A stretch of 20,988 nt of DNA from Chara braunii (lineage: Eukaryota > Streptophyta > Charophyceae > Charales > Characeae), in the NCBI GenBank assembly GCA_003427395.1, contig BFEA01000037.1, positions 1,019,146-1,040,133 of the forward strand, written 5' to 3'. The notes under the pieces were generated by a model. It did not search any database, was not told where the DNA came from, and saw only the letters and a program-made list of their open reading frames with translations. Made by a program: the position numbers and the translations under genes. This document shows, one piece after another, positions 7,517 through 16,687 of this stretch. The stretch's first letter is position 1. The number at the start of each line of letters is the position of its first letter.

Positions 7517-7972
7517 CTGACTTTAGATGAGGGTGGTATGGAAAAGGTCTCATATGATCAGATAGAGTGGGGCCGAGAGGAGGAGGGCAGTGGCGATGAT
7601 CAGGGGAGGACTTATGCTGCTGTCGCGACTGGGGGGAGGTCGCAAGGAAGAGGAGGCGGGCAGGGCCAAGGGGGCCGGGCCTCTGGTGGTCGAGGACAGG
7701 GCGATAACCGCCAGGAGGGAGGCAAGGGTCAAGGTCCCCCGCAAAATCGCTCTCGTTCTACTCGATCACCTCCGAGGAGGGATGAATGGCACCCTGGCTT
7801 GCCACAAGGCAGGCCCTAGGAAGATCTGGGCCTAGAACAGACAATATGGCAGAAGAGGATCGACCAGGATCAGTGCATCTATTGCGGTGATCCGGGGCAC
7901 ATCATTAAATACTGCCCCAAATATAGAGAGGCCCGGTACGCTGCACAGGCAGTAAAAGGCAACCACCGGTAG
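7511..7972 (+). pseudogene. gag: gag basic linker and CCHC zinc knuckle, element 1
   Basis: After the frameshift, the frame encodes a segment beginning ILTLDEGG and continuing through YDQIEWG, then a Gly/Arg/Gln-rich basic stretch (GGRSQGRGGGQGQGG) and a Ser/Arg/Pro part. TAG at 7817-7819 interrupts it. The same frame then gives one zinc knuckle of C-X2-C-X4-H-X4-C form, CIYCGDPGHIIKYC, at 7874-7915. This is the nucleocapsid region that binds element RNA. Another TAG at 7970-7972 separates it from the protease. The glycine/arginine-rich tract is an RGG-like RNA-binding feature. Confidence 0.85.
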
Positions 7973-7981
7973 GGGTCGCAT

Positions 7982-8404
7982 GTGTCTCTGGCAGAGGTTG
8001 CTGGCCAGTGCCTAAATAGCTTTCCAGAGACTGCTTGTGTTATAGTCTCTCTAGGCACTTCACTCACAGGTCTGGCAGAGGAGCTTAAAGAGAGAATGTC
8101 GGCCTGGGCAAAGATGAAGAAGGACGGTAAAGGACAGCTAGTTCTAGTAGACGTAGAAGTCTTTAGAGGTAGAGTAGGGGCCCTTATAGACAGTGGGGCC
8201 ACTCACAGCTATATCAGTAGAAAAGCACTGCAGAAGGTAGAGTTGAATGTGAAGGTCCAAAAGTTCGAAGACCCTATAGTCAGCATCCTCGCAGACAATC
8301 ACACTATGCGAGTCGAGGATTACGTAGAGGGAGTCCAGGCGTACTTTCACCTAGAGAAGTATGGGAAGGTAGCGAGAGTTCTTCATTCCGGACTCTCCTC
8401 GTAG
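7982..8404 (+). pseudogene. Retropepsin-like protease region, element 1
   Basis: The open frame of 140 residues contains GALIDSGATHSYIS, the D-S/T-G active-site loop of retroviral-type aspartic proteases. The catalytic Asp codon is 8189-8191. About 60 residues precede it (Ala/Glu/Lys-rich helix), as in element 2. The frame shifts near 8385-8404, so the C-terminal half of the protease lies in the next frame, which opens again at 8425 with the [12 protein letters not shown] part. In life this enzyme, as a dimer, would cut Gag-Pol inside the particle. The start codon given is only where the frame opens; the protein is part of Gag-Pol. Confidence 0.85.
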
Positions 8405-8424
8405 AGGACAACCTTCCATTTGAC

Positions 8425-9569
8425 ATGGTCCCAGGAATGGACTTGGGAGAGGCAGCAGGGGCCACACTCCATCTCAGAGAGCACGAGTGTAAGACTGCTC
8501 GCCTGTTTCATGTGTCAGGAGTAGATAACCCTTTGGCACATTGCTGCCTCGGTGGTCCCATATTTGCGCAATTAGTGAGAAAGGAGCAATTAGAAGAACA
8601 GGTTTTTATAGCCTATGTTAGGCCTGTCACTGAGCCTAAGGAAGAGAAACCCATTGATCCAGTTATTGCCAAGCTACTGGAAGCGTATACAGATTTGTTT
8701 AAGCCGCCTACAGGAGTAGTGCAGCGGCAGATCCAGCATCGCATCAAGATAGAGCCTGGCAGTAGAACTCCTAAGGGAGCCGTGTATAGAATGTCCCCAA
8801 GGGAGTTCGAGGAGTTCCGCAAGCAGTTAGACGAGCTCCTCGAAAAGGGTTGGGTTAGGTCCAGTTCATCTCCATTTTGAGCACCTGTTCTGTTTGTCCC
8901 CAAGGAGGAGGGAGAGCTTCGAATGTGCATTCACTATAGGGGTCTTAATGTCGTCACGATGAAGAATGCAGAACCACTGCCTCGTATAGATGATCTGTTA
9001 GATTGGGTGCAGGGCTGCAAGTACTTCTCCAAGATAGATTTAAAGTTTGGCTATCATCAGATAGACGTCCACGCTGATGATCAGTATAAGACGACATTTC
9101 GGACTAGATATAGGCACTATGAGTTTATTGTGATGCCTTCTGGATTAACCTGTGCGCCAGCCACATTCCAACACCGTATGAATGATTCGTTTAGACCATG
9201 GTTAGATAGATTCGTAGTGGTGTACTTAGATAATATTCTAGTTTTTAGTAAGACCCTCCAGGAGCATGAGGGCCATCTGAGGCAGGTCTTGGAGAAGTTG
9301 AGGGAAGCTAACTTCAAGATCAACAGGAAAAAGTGTGAGTGGTCCAAGACACAAGTTTTGTACTTGGGCCAAACGTCTTAGATGGAGATGGCATAAGACC
9401 TGAGGACAGTAAGATAGCGGCGATTAGAGATTGGCCAACGCCCCGCACATTGACAGAGTTGCGGTCGTTCCTAGGCCTAGCAAATTACAACAGGAAGTTT
9501 GTAAGGAACTTTTCTACCATCGCTGCACCTCTTCGCAGGTTGCTAAAGAAAGAAGCAATCTGGGAGTGA
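8425..9569 (+). pseudogene. pol: Reverse transcriptase, element 1 (YLDN)
   Basis: Ty3/Gypsy RT blocks are clear: the [20 protein letters not shown] lead-in, KIDLKFGYHQI, YEFIVMPSGLT, and the C-terminal LGLANYNRKFVRNFS connection. Lesions are TGA at 8878-8880, where element 2 has Gly in SPFGAP, a frameshift near 9369-9376, and TGA at 9567-9569. The catalytic YxDD box reads YLDN; the second Asp codon has become AAT (9232-9234), whereas element 2 has YLDD. That Asp coordinates the catalytic metal in this family, so polymerase activity would be lost even without the stops. The region would have made cDNA from the element RNA. Confidence 0.93.
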
Positions 9570-10010
9570 GATAGAGACTATACGTCGGCCCTGAAGAAGC
9601 TAAAGCGGACCTTGATAGAGTACCCAGTCCTCAAGGTAGAAAATCCGTCCTTGCCTTTAATTGTCAGCACTGACGCAAGTCAGTATGGTACAGGCAATGT
9701 CTTACAGTAGGGTGATGGCAATGGGTATAGACCCGTAGAGTTTATGTTTGCTAGGATGCTTTCAGAGAAGGTAGCGACATCGAGAGAGAACTCTATGCTC
9801 TCAGGCAAGCAATAGATCACCGGAAGCACAACTTGCTTGGGAGGCACTTCAAAGTGTATTCAGACCACAAGACGTTGAGGTGGCTGAAAACGCAGGCCAA
9901 GATGACACCTAAGCTTACTAGGTGGGCCGCAGAAATAGACCAGTTTGACTTCGACCTCATTTAAGGGAAGTACAACATAGTTGTGGACGCTCTAAGTAGG
10001 AGAGCTGGTT
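9570..10010 (+). pseudogene. pol: RNase H domain, element 1
   Basis: Read across lesions, the segment shows STDASQYGTG (first catalytic Asp), RELYALRQ (Glu), VYSDHKTLRWL (Asp) and DALSRRAGYF (Asp), the order of Gypsy RNase H. It is broken by TAG near 9708, by a 7-bp deletion near 9780 just before the catalytic Glu (compared with element 2), and by TAA near 9962. RNase H would degrade the RNA strand during cDNA synthesis. No long open frame covers it, so it is missed by ORF finding. Confidence 0.88.
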
Positions 10011-11325
10011 ACTTTGGAGCGATAGTTCACTATCTGGATATAAGGAAAGACCTGCAACAGAAAGTCAAGGAAGCGTATGCACAGGACCCTATTTATAGTG
10101 ATCTCATTAAGAGAGTTAAGGAGTCCCCAGAGATTGAACCACATTACCGCACTAAAGACGGGTTGCTATTCGAGAAGACTAGTGTAGCCGATCGTTTATG
10201 CGTTCCCAACAGCGAAGATCGTTTATGCGTTCCCAACAGCGTAGTCTGATCTTAGGGGAATGTCACGACACAGAGGGACATTTTGGTTGGTAGAAGACAT
10301 TAACCAACCTTATTCGCGCATATACGTGGCCAGGTATGAAGGCTGACTGCGTAGAGTATGTACGCAATTGCAAGGTGTGCCGGCGGAATAAGACCACTAC
10401 GCGAGCCCCTCTTGGTCTTCTCAGACCATTGCCTATTCCCGCGGGACCTGGAGATTTTGTGTCCATTGACTTTATGGACGTCGGGGTCAGGAGTAGGCAT
10501 GGCAAGAGCCAAGTCATGGTTATAGTGTTGATAGATTTAGTATGTATGTAGTTTTTGTTCCTTTGCCCGCGGAGGGACGTGCAGATTTAGTTATAGAGAA
10601 GTTCTTTGATCATTGGGTCAGTGAGCATGGTCTACCGATGTCGATAGTTAGTGACAAAGATACCAGTTTCACTTGTCAGAACTGACAGGAACTGATGAGA
10701 GTCTATGGCTCTAAGTTGTTGATGTCATCTGGCCGTCATCCTGAGACTAACGGTCAGACTGAACAAATGAACAAAATCTTGCAGGAAGTTCTCAGAATGT
10801 ATATTAGACCCGATCAAGTGAACTGGGATGAGATGCTTCCCAAGGTAGTCAGCGCATACAACAATAGCGTGCACTTAGCGACCTGTCGCACTCCCAATGA
10901 GTTGCATAAGTCCTTTAAACCATGTAGACCGTTTGAAGGACTGAATCGGGATCAGATTCAGAGGCCACCACCCGGTACTAAGGAGTTTGCACTACAGCAT
11001 GAGAGAGAGATTGCTACCGTAACAGAAAACCTGAGGAAGGCCCAACACAAGATGATAGAACAAGCCAACAAGCACCGTCGCCTGTCATAGTTCCAAGTAG
11101 GCAACTTAGTCTGGGTGAAGTCAAAGGAAGAAAACATCTCGCAGAAGTTGTTGCTTGCACACCGAGGGCCGTGGCCAATCTTAGAAGTCAAGGGCAGAGA
11201 CGATGAACCTTCTTACACAGTCGAGATTCCAGCACATCTCCACACCCACCCAGTTTTTCATGCGTCAAAGTTGTTGCCTTGTACCACAAGTCAGCAGTTT
11301 CCATCACGGAGATCCATGATCCCTC
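10011..11325 (+). pseudogene. pol: Integrase, element 1
   Basis: Fragments cover the H-H-C-C zinc domain (ECHDTEGHFGW, then CKVCRRNK), the catalytic core with its three acidic residues (VSIDFMD, IVSDKD, and GQTEQMN with the Glu), and the C-terminal DNA-binding part (PSYTVEIPAHLHTH and FHASKLLP). Lesions include a 27-bp tandem duplication (10190/10217) followed by a small deletion and a stop at 10247-10249, TAG replacing Gln near 10292, a frameshift near 10527, a TGA near 10683, and a TAG near 11088. The enzyme would insert the cDNA into the genome. Length and order match Ty3/Gypsy integrases. Confidence 0.92.
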
Positions 11326-11515
11326 CAGACATGGATGGAAGGTACGACATTGACCGCATAGTAGGTGAAGATGTGTTCTGAACAGGAGGTAGAGGTTGTC
11401 CACATACACAGTATAAAGTCAGATTCTCTTTTCAAGAACCAGAAGACGGAGACCTCCCGATGTAGTTCGAGCCTATGAGAGAGATAAGAAAGGTAAAGGT
11501 CCTGCCTTGGACTGA
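11326..11515 (+). pseudogene. pol: Chromodomain-like integrase tail, element 1 (deleted)
   Basis: The integrase tail continues with GRYDIDRIVGEDVF, a TGA at 11379-11381, and then a YKVRFSFQEPED segment. By comparison with element 2, about 31 bases are missing near 11450, removing the WFTRSELLE portion. The frame ends GKGPALD at TGA 11513-11515. The pattern (Tyr-containing first strand, YKV-F strand, then W and a C-terminal helix APDIVRAY) resembles the chromodomain of chromoviruses. It is divergent, and the deletion removes the conserved Trp, so chromatin binding would be lost. Confidence 0.65.
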
Positions 11516-11547
11516 AGTATATTCTCGGAGGACCTCGAAGTTAGGCC

Positions 11548-11555
11548 AGTGGGAG
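11548..11555 (+). other. Polypurine tract, element 1
   Basis: AGTGGGAG sits directly against the TG of the 3' LTR. Element 2 has GGCGGGAG at the same place. It would prime plus-strand DNA synthesis. It is short for a PPT, but position and conservation support it. Confidence 0.7.
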
Positions 11556-12523
11556 TGAAACGGTTTTCACCTTTGCAGTAACAGATGCAGATCCCAGGGC
11601 TCGATCCCTAGACCTTACCTCACCCGTGTACAGTAAGTCGACCTTTCCGTGGTTTGAACCCGTGACCTGTGTTTTGATAGCTGACTGTTGTCTGTCATAG
11701 GTCTGTGGAGCTGTCGGGTCTTGAACCGTAGGTCTGTCGAGTAGGAGTCATAGCTGTGTAGAGGTCATAGCTGTTGCAACTCTGAAAGGTCAAGGTCGTA
11801 GCTGCTACAGTCCAGAAAGGTCCAGGTCGTAGCTGCTACAGCTCCGAAAGGCCAAGTCCACAGACTTCTGAAAGGTTCGGAAGTGGCCCTTTGAGTGTTG
11901 TTCACGTTGGACCAAAGGCAAGTGGGCAAGTGGGTAGTCCAACTTTGCTTAGTCAGCGGTACCCAGTCCCACTCTCACTTTGTCCTGTCAGCAAGTACCA
12001 TGTGGGACTGTGTGCACCACGGGCCCGGTGGAAAGGGGCAGACCAACGGCCAACAGAAGTATAAATCAAGAGGCAGCGTCCAGCCATTCATTCATTTTCT
12101 GTGTGAGCCATGCGGAAGCGCTGCCCAGGCGTCTTGTGGTAGGTGGTCCGCAGATGCCCGTAGTCGAAGTGGGCTGCAAGGAGGATAGAGCAGCCACCGC
12201 TGCTTGTAGGAAGTGGTAGCCGGCGGCCATAGCTGCCATAGCTAGCAATAGATAGTATTGTGTGTGTGTGTGTGATACAGAGTGGATATGCATGGGATAT
12301 CCAGGGAGATCTAGAGTTGAGTGTGTGCGAACAGTCGTGGTGAATACAGATCGGGGAAGTGAAGTGTAGGCGCTCAGGCGCCATAGCCAGTGTGAAGGAG
12401 TTTGTATCTAGATTGTGTTCTCGGCTGTAATATCTCTGAGCTTTGTGTGGGCGCCTGGCGCCAGTGTGGATTTCAATCTGTTTGCATGCATGCTGAACGA
12501 AGACGAAGACCAGTCTGATTGCA
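11556..12523 (+). repeat. 3' LTR of element 1
   Basis: This 968-bp copy is shorter than the 5' LTR mainly because it has one fewer 31-bp unit. It begins TGAAACGG and ends GATTGCA. Its TATAAAT is at 12060-12066. B-box-like motifs on its antisense strand lie at 11598-11606, 11651-11659 and 11718-11726. Confidence 0.95.
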
Positions 12524-12527
12524 ACAG
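12524..12527. repeat. Right target-site duplication ACAG
   Basis: ACAG immediately follows the 3' LTR and matches the four bases preceding the 5' LTR. It marks the insertion point of element 1. Confidence 0.6.
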
Positions 12528-13068
12528 GGTGTTAGTTGGTGTGTGATGATTGCACTTCGTGGGCTTGTCATAGAGGTGGAAAGTGCAATGGCGTGGAATT
12601 CGTTTATTTCTCCTTAATACTCTTAAAGAGAATAGCGGGTCTCGCATAACGCTCCAACGCAGACCCGCCTTCCAGTGTTGGGAAAGCCGCCGGGACAAGC
12701 GGCGGGCCCAACGAAACGGAGAGTCACTGCCGTCCCAATTCGCGTCGGCGCATGTTCGAATATAAGTTCATAGCACCGCGAAGTGCAGATTGGCCCGGGC
12801 CGAACCGGTGAGAGTCGATGGGATTGTCGAGCGGGCCTGCGTTGGACGACCCTATAGGGTTTTCAGGATCCGCACCAGGCGATTCCCGAAACTTCTATCG
12901 GGCCGTCCAATGCGGGCCCGAGCGGCGATCCTGCTTTTGCATTTATGTGCAGCTTCCCGCCGTGATGTCCAGCTTTGCTGTTTCAATCGCTTTGCTGCTT
13001 GAATGCGACTCGGTTCAACGATATGTGTTGCTTCCCGTGTTGCTTCCCACGGTGATGTCTCGATTCGC

Positions 13069-13149
<81 letters not shown>

Positions 13150-13354
13150 GAGAGAGGGAGAGAGAGGGAGAGGTTGGCGGCTACAGCCGTCCGGTTCGAA
13201 GAGAGAGAGAGAGAGAGAGAGAGAAAGAGCAAGGGAGGGAGAGGGAGAGAGGATAGAGGTTGGCAAGTGCATACGGCCGTTGAGGTAAGAGCAGTGCGCC
13301 GAAGGAGAGGAGGAGAGGGAGACGAGCGTGCAGAGGAGACGACGAGAAAAGGAG
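12528..13354. other. Inter-element DNA, possible promoter and 5' UTR
   Basis: No ORF here is convincing. Two hairpins stand close together: GCGGGTCT/AGACCCGC (arms 12635-12642 and 12661-12668) and CCGCC/GGCGG (12687-12691 and 12701-12705). A TATAAG lies near 12761. GA microsatellites follow, and then a purine-rich run up to an ATG at 13355. The layout (GC-rich, then TATA-like, then GA-rich leader, then ATG) would fit a host gene promoter and 5' UTR, but there is no independent support. Confidence 0.35.
13072..13226. repeat. (GA)n microsatellites in inter-element DNA
   Basis: A run of GA with occasional GGGA spans about 13072-13172, and a second pure run spans 13200-13226. Between them is GGTTGGCGGCTACAGCCGT; a related GGTTGGCAAGTGCATACGGCCGT follows the second run. 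Plus-strand frames give Arg-Glu repeats and minus-strand frames give Leu-Ser repeats, which are products of the microsatellite. Confidence 0.92.
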
Positions 13355-13367
13355 ATGGCGGACGAAG
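13355..13367 (+). CDS. Possible first-exon stub ATG GCG GAC GAA G
   Basis: ATGGCGGACGAAG reads MADE plus one base and is followed exactly by GTGAGT (13368-13373), a near-consensus 5' splice site. It is preceded by a purine-rich leader. Only two bases of GTGAGTT separate this donor from the TG end of element 2, so element 2 would sit at the very start of intron 1. The downstream exons would lie beyond the window. A 13-bp match to a start-plus-donor pattern can occur by chance, so confidence is low. Confidence 0.25.
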
Positions 13368-13374
13368 GTGAGTT

Positions 13375-14276
13375 TGCAATCAGACTCGACTTATTCACAC
13401 TTTTCATGCACGTGAACAGCAACACACAACTGGCGACTTGCGCCCACACAGTACACAGAGATATGTCTTCCAGGTAAGTTCGCTTCCACTGGCTATGGCG
13501 ACTGTGCGCCTCAAACACTCACTGTTCACACTCTGGATCACCCTGGATGTCCCACACGCNATACTCAGTACACACACACAGTACACACACTCTTCCCCTA
13601 AGCTACAGCTATGGCGGCTATGGCCGCCACTACCCTACTGCTATGGCTACGATATGTCACTCTCGCCCACTTCGTCTTTGGGCCTTCTGCAGACCTCCTC
13701 GCACAAGCTGCTGAGGCAGCGCTTCCGCATGGCTTCCGCAGGAATGAATGAATGGCTGGGCGCAGCCTCTTGCTTTATACTTCTGTGATGCGTTGGGCTG
13801 CCCTGCTTCCCGTGGCCCACGATGTGCACAGTCCCAGACGGTACTTGCCTGACTGGACCGGACTGGGTTAACTGGGACTGCTGACTGTACGTAGTGGACC
13901 TACACCACTTGCCCACTTGCCTAGGCCTAAACAGGGGCTGACTCCGAAAGGCCAGTTCTAGAAACCTCTACTTTGGCCTTTCGGTACTGTAGCAGCTACG
14001 ACTTTGCCNTTTCAGGTNAGTAGCGGCTACGACCTTGACCTTTCAGACAGTCTACAGCTAGGANCTCTAGACTTCCTAGACTCCTACCCAACAGATCTAC
14101 AGTTCGAATCCCTTCTACCTTGNGACNTACGACAATCTACCTACCNCTGGCNATCCTACAGGTCGCAGGTTCAAATCTACGGGTTGACATCAATACTGTA
14201 CACAGGTAAGATGGGGAACTAGGGATCGAGCCCTGGGATCTGCATTCGCTACTGCGAACTGGTGAATACCGTTTCA
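13375..14276 (-). repeat. 3' LTR of element 2
   Basis: On the plus strand it runs from TGCAATCAGACTC to ACCGTTTCA, the exact reverse of the element 1 termini (TGAAACGGT and GAGTCTGATTGCA). It is about 902 bp long. It carries CTTTATA (TATAAAG on its own strand), GCTATGGC words near 13490 and 13611-13650, and repeats related to GTAGCAGCTAC near 13990-14030. Eight unresolved bases (N) fall in it, seven between 14009 and 14152. Its right neighbour is the PPT. Confidence 0.92.
13773..13779 (-). promoter_or_regulatory. LTR TATA box, element 2
   Basis: CTTTATA on the plus strand is TATAAAG on the element strand. It lies in the block AGTATAAA(T/G)CAAGAGGC, shared with the element 1 3' LTR (TATAAAT at 12060). 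Confidence 0.6.
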
Positions 14277-14284
14277 CTCCCGCC
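14277..14284 (-). other. Polypurine tract, element 2
   Basis: GGCGGGAG on the element strand abuts the 3' LTR, matching AGTGGGAG in element 1. The adjacent GAGGACCTCGAA sequence is also shared. Confidence 0.7.
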
Positions 14285-14314
14285 GGCCTAAATTCGAGGT
14301 CCTCCGAGAAAATT

Positions 14315-15490
14315 TCAGTCCAAGGCAGGACCTTTACCCCTCTGCTGTCTCTCGTAGGCCCGGACTATATCGGGAGCTGTCTCTAGAAGTTCAGATCTTG
14401 TAAACCAGCGGTCGTCTTCCGGTTCTTGATAACTAAAATGAACCTTGTACTGTTTCTGTGGACGAACCCTACCTCCAGTTCTGAATACATCTTCAACCAC
14501 TATGCCATCGATGTCATACCTTCCATCTATATCGGGCGGTATCATAGATCTACGGGATGGAAACTGATCACTTGTTTGACAAGGTAACAACTTCGATGCA
14601 TGGAAAATTGGGTAAGTATGGAGGTGTGCTGGGAGTTCTATGGTATAGGACGGTCCATCTTCGCCGCCCTTGACTTCCAGAACAGGCCACGGTCCTCTAT
14701 ATGTGGGCAGTAACTTTTGCGAGATGTTCTCCTCAGGCGCAAACTCTCTAGAACTGACCCAGACTAAGTCGCCTACTTGAAACTGTGAAGGGCGACGATG
14801 TTTGTTCGCTTGCTCTATCATCCTATGTTGGGCTTTCCTGAGGTTCTCTACGACAGTAGTTAGTTCCTTCTCGTGCTGTACAACAAACTCCCTGGTCCCG
14901 GGTGGTAATCTGTGAATCTGATCCCGGTTGAGTCCTTCAAACGGTCTGCGCGGTCTAAAGGACTTGTGCAGTTCGTTGGGAGTGCGGCAGGTGGACAAAT
15001 GCACGCTGTTGTTATACGCAATAGCTACCTTAGGCAACATCTCGTCCCAGTTAATCTGATCTGGCCTAATATACTTGCGCAAAACTTGTTGTAGGATCTT
15101 GTTCATTTGCTCTGTCTGACCGGTAGTCTCTGGATGACGGTCGGACGACATCAACAGCTTAGATCCATATACTCCCATCAGTTCTTGTCGGTTCTGGCTA
15201 GTAAAGCGACTATCTCTATCGCTAACTATAGATAGTGGGATTCCATTCTCACTAACCCAACAGTCAAAAAACCTCAGTATGACTAAATCAGTACGTGCCT
15301 CTGAAGGCAAAGGAACAAAAACTGCGTACTTACTAAAACGGTCAACTATGACCATGACTTGGCTCTTGCCATGCCTACTCTTGACTTGAGTGTCCATGAA
15401 GTCTATGGACACTGAGTCTCCCGGCTGATCCGGAATGGGCAAGGGTCTGAGAAGACCTTACGGGGCACGCGTAGAAGTCTTATTACGCTA
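14315..15490 (-). pseudogene. pol: Integrase core and chromodomain-like tail, element 2
   Basis: A 375-residue open frame starts at 15442. Catalytic acidic residues are D14 (SIDFMD), D75 (IVSDRD) and E111 (GQTEQMN), giving the D,D(35)E spacing of retroelement integrases. A DNA-binding part follows (FQVGDLVWV, GPWPVLEVKGG, FHASKLLPC). From about residue 307 comes a chromodomain-like segment: RYDIDGIVVEDVF, YKVHFSYQEPEDDRWFTRSE, then LLETAPDIVRAYE. The frame ends GKGPALD, 38 bp before the LTR. Upstream, in the same frame, two stops (TAA at 15458-15460 and TAG at 15488-15490) separate it from the zinc-domain frame, so a single Gag-Pol could not be made without readthrough. Of the chromodomain cage positions, a Tyr and a Trp appear kept while others are changed. 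Confidence 0.93.
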
Positions 15491-16687
15491 GCAGACTTTA
15501 CAACTGCGAACATACTCTTCGCAGTCATTCTTCATCCCGAGACAGGTATACGCGCGCACCAGATTGGCTAAAGTCTTCTGCCAACCAAAATGACCCTCTG
15601 TGTCGTGGCATTCTCCCAAAATCAGACTATGAATCTCTTCATCGCTAGGAATGCATAGGCGGTCAAAGACATTAGTCTTCTCAAAAAGCAACCCTTCAGT
15701 ACTGCGGTAGTTTGGCTCAGTCTCTGGGGCCTCTCTGACTTTCTTAAGGAGGGCACTATAGATAGGGTCCTGCGCGTAGGCTTCTCTAATCTTCTGTTGC
15801 AGGTCCTTCCCTATATCGAGATAGTGCACTATTGCTCCAAAGTAATCTGCCCTCCTACTAAGAGCATCCGCGACTACGTTGTACTTCCCTTTGACAGGCT
15901 TGAGCTCAAAGTCGTACTGATCTATCTCTGCGGCCCACCTAGTAAGCTTAGGTGTCATCTTGGCCTGCGTCTTTAACCATCTTAGTGTCTCATGATCAGA
16001 ATAGACTTTGAAGTGCCTCCCAAGCAAGTAGTGCTTCCAGTGTTCTAAGGCTTGCCTGAGAGCGTAGAGTTCCCTCTCATAGGTAGATGTTGCGACCTTC
16101 TCTGAAGGCATCCTGGCGGACATGAACTCTACGGGTCTATACCCATTGCCATCGTCTTGCTGCAACACCGCGCCTATGCCGTATTGACTCGCATCGGTCG
16201 TGACGACAAAAGGCAAGGACGGATCGGCGACTTTAAGGACTGGATACTCTATCAACGCCTGCTTTAACTTTTTCATGGCAGACGTGCAGTCCTTATCCCA
16301 CTTCCAGATGGTCTCCTTTCTCAGTAATCTGCGAAGGGGCGCAGCGATGGTGGAGAAGTTCCTCACGAACTTCCTGTAGTAATTAGCTAAGCCCAGGAAC
16401 GAGCACAACTCTGTCAGCGTACGTGGCGTGGGCCAATCTCTAATCGCTGTGATCTTGCTATCCTCTGGCTTAACGCCGTCTCCGTCTAAGACGTGGCCTA
16501 AATACAAAACTTGGGTTTTCGCCCAATCGCACTTCTTTGCATTGATCTTGAAGTTCGCTTCCCTCAGCTTCTCCAAGACCTGCCTAAGATGACCCTGATG
16601 CTCTTCGAGGGTCCTGCTAAACACTAGAATATCATCCAGGTAAACTACAACAAATCTATCTAACCACGGCCTAAACAAATCGTTCAT
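15488..16687 (-). pseudogene. pol: RT palm/thumb, RNase H and integrase zinc domain, element 2
   Basis: This is a 399-residue open frame. The RT catalytic box is YLDD (residues 16-19, codons near 16631-16639). Next come the LGLANYYRKFVRNFS connection and RNase H with D165 (TTDASQYG), E206 (YERELYAL), D231 (YSDHETL) and D274 (ADALSRR). The integrase zinc-binding motif follows, with H361/H366 and C396/C399 (HDTEGH, CKVC). All catalytic residues are present. The frame starts just after a one-base deletion relative to element 1 near 16687-16700 and overlaps the preceding RT frame by four bases. It stops at TAG right after the last zinc Cys. Confidence 0.95.

Larger units (their letters stand above)
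3692..12523 (+). mobile_element. Ty3/Gypsy chromovirus-type retrotransposon, element 1
   Basis: This is a full-length 8.8-kb element. Its order is 5' LTR (3692-4692), initiator-Met-type PBS, about 1.3-kb leader, gag with CCHC knuckle, protease, RT, RNase H, integrase, chromodomain-like tail, PPT, and 3' LTR (11556-12523). Integrase downstream of RNase H defines the Ty3/Gypsy (Metaviridae) order. The LTRs begin TG and end CA and are flanked by ACAG. The coding part carries many stops and frameshifts, so the copy is non-autonomous. No env-like frame lies between the end of pol and the 3' LTR, a gap of only about 40 bp. The related element 2 served as the reference for spotting lesions. Copies of this kind could still be transcribed from the LTR. 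Confidence 0.96.

Noticed and set aside
11516-11555. Env-like third gene after pol
   Set aside because: Only about 40 bp lie between the pol stop and the 3' LTR, so there is no room for env in either element.
12818-13518. Arg-Glu (plus) and Leu-Ser (minus) frames in the inter-element DNA
   Set aside because: Both strands are open only because of the GA run; one crosses the LTR border of element 2.
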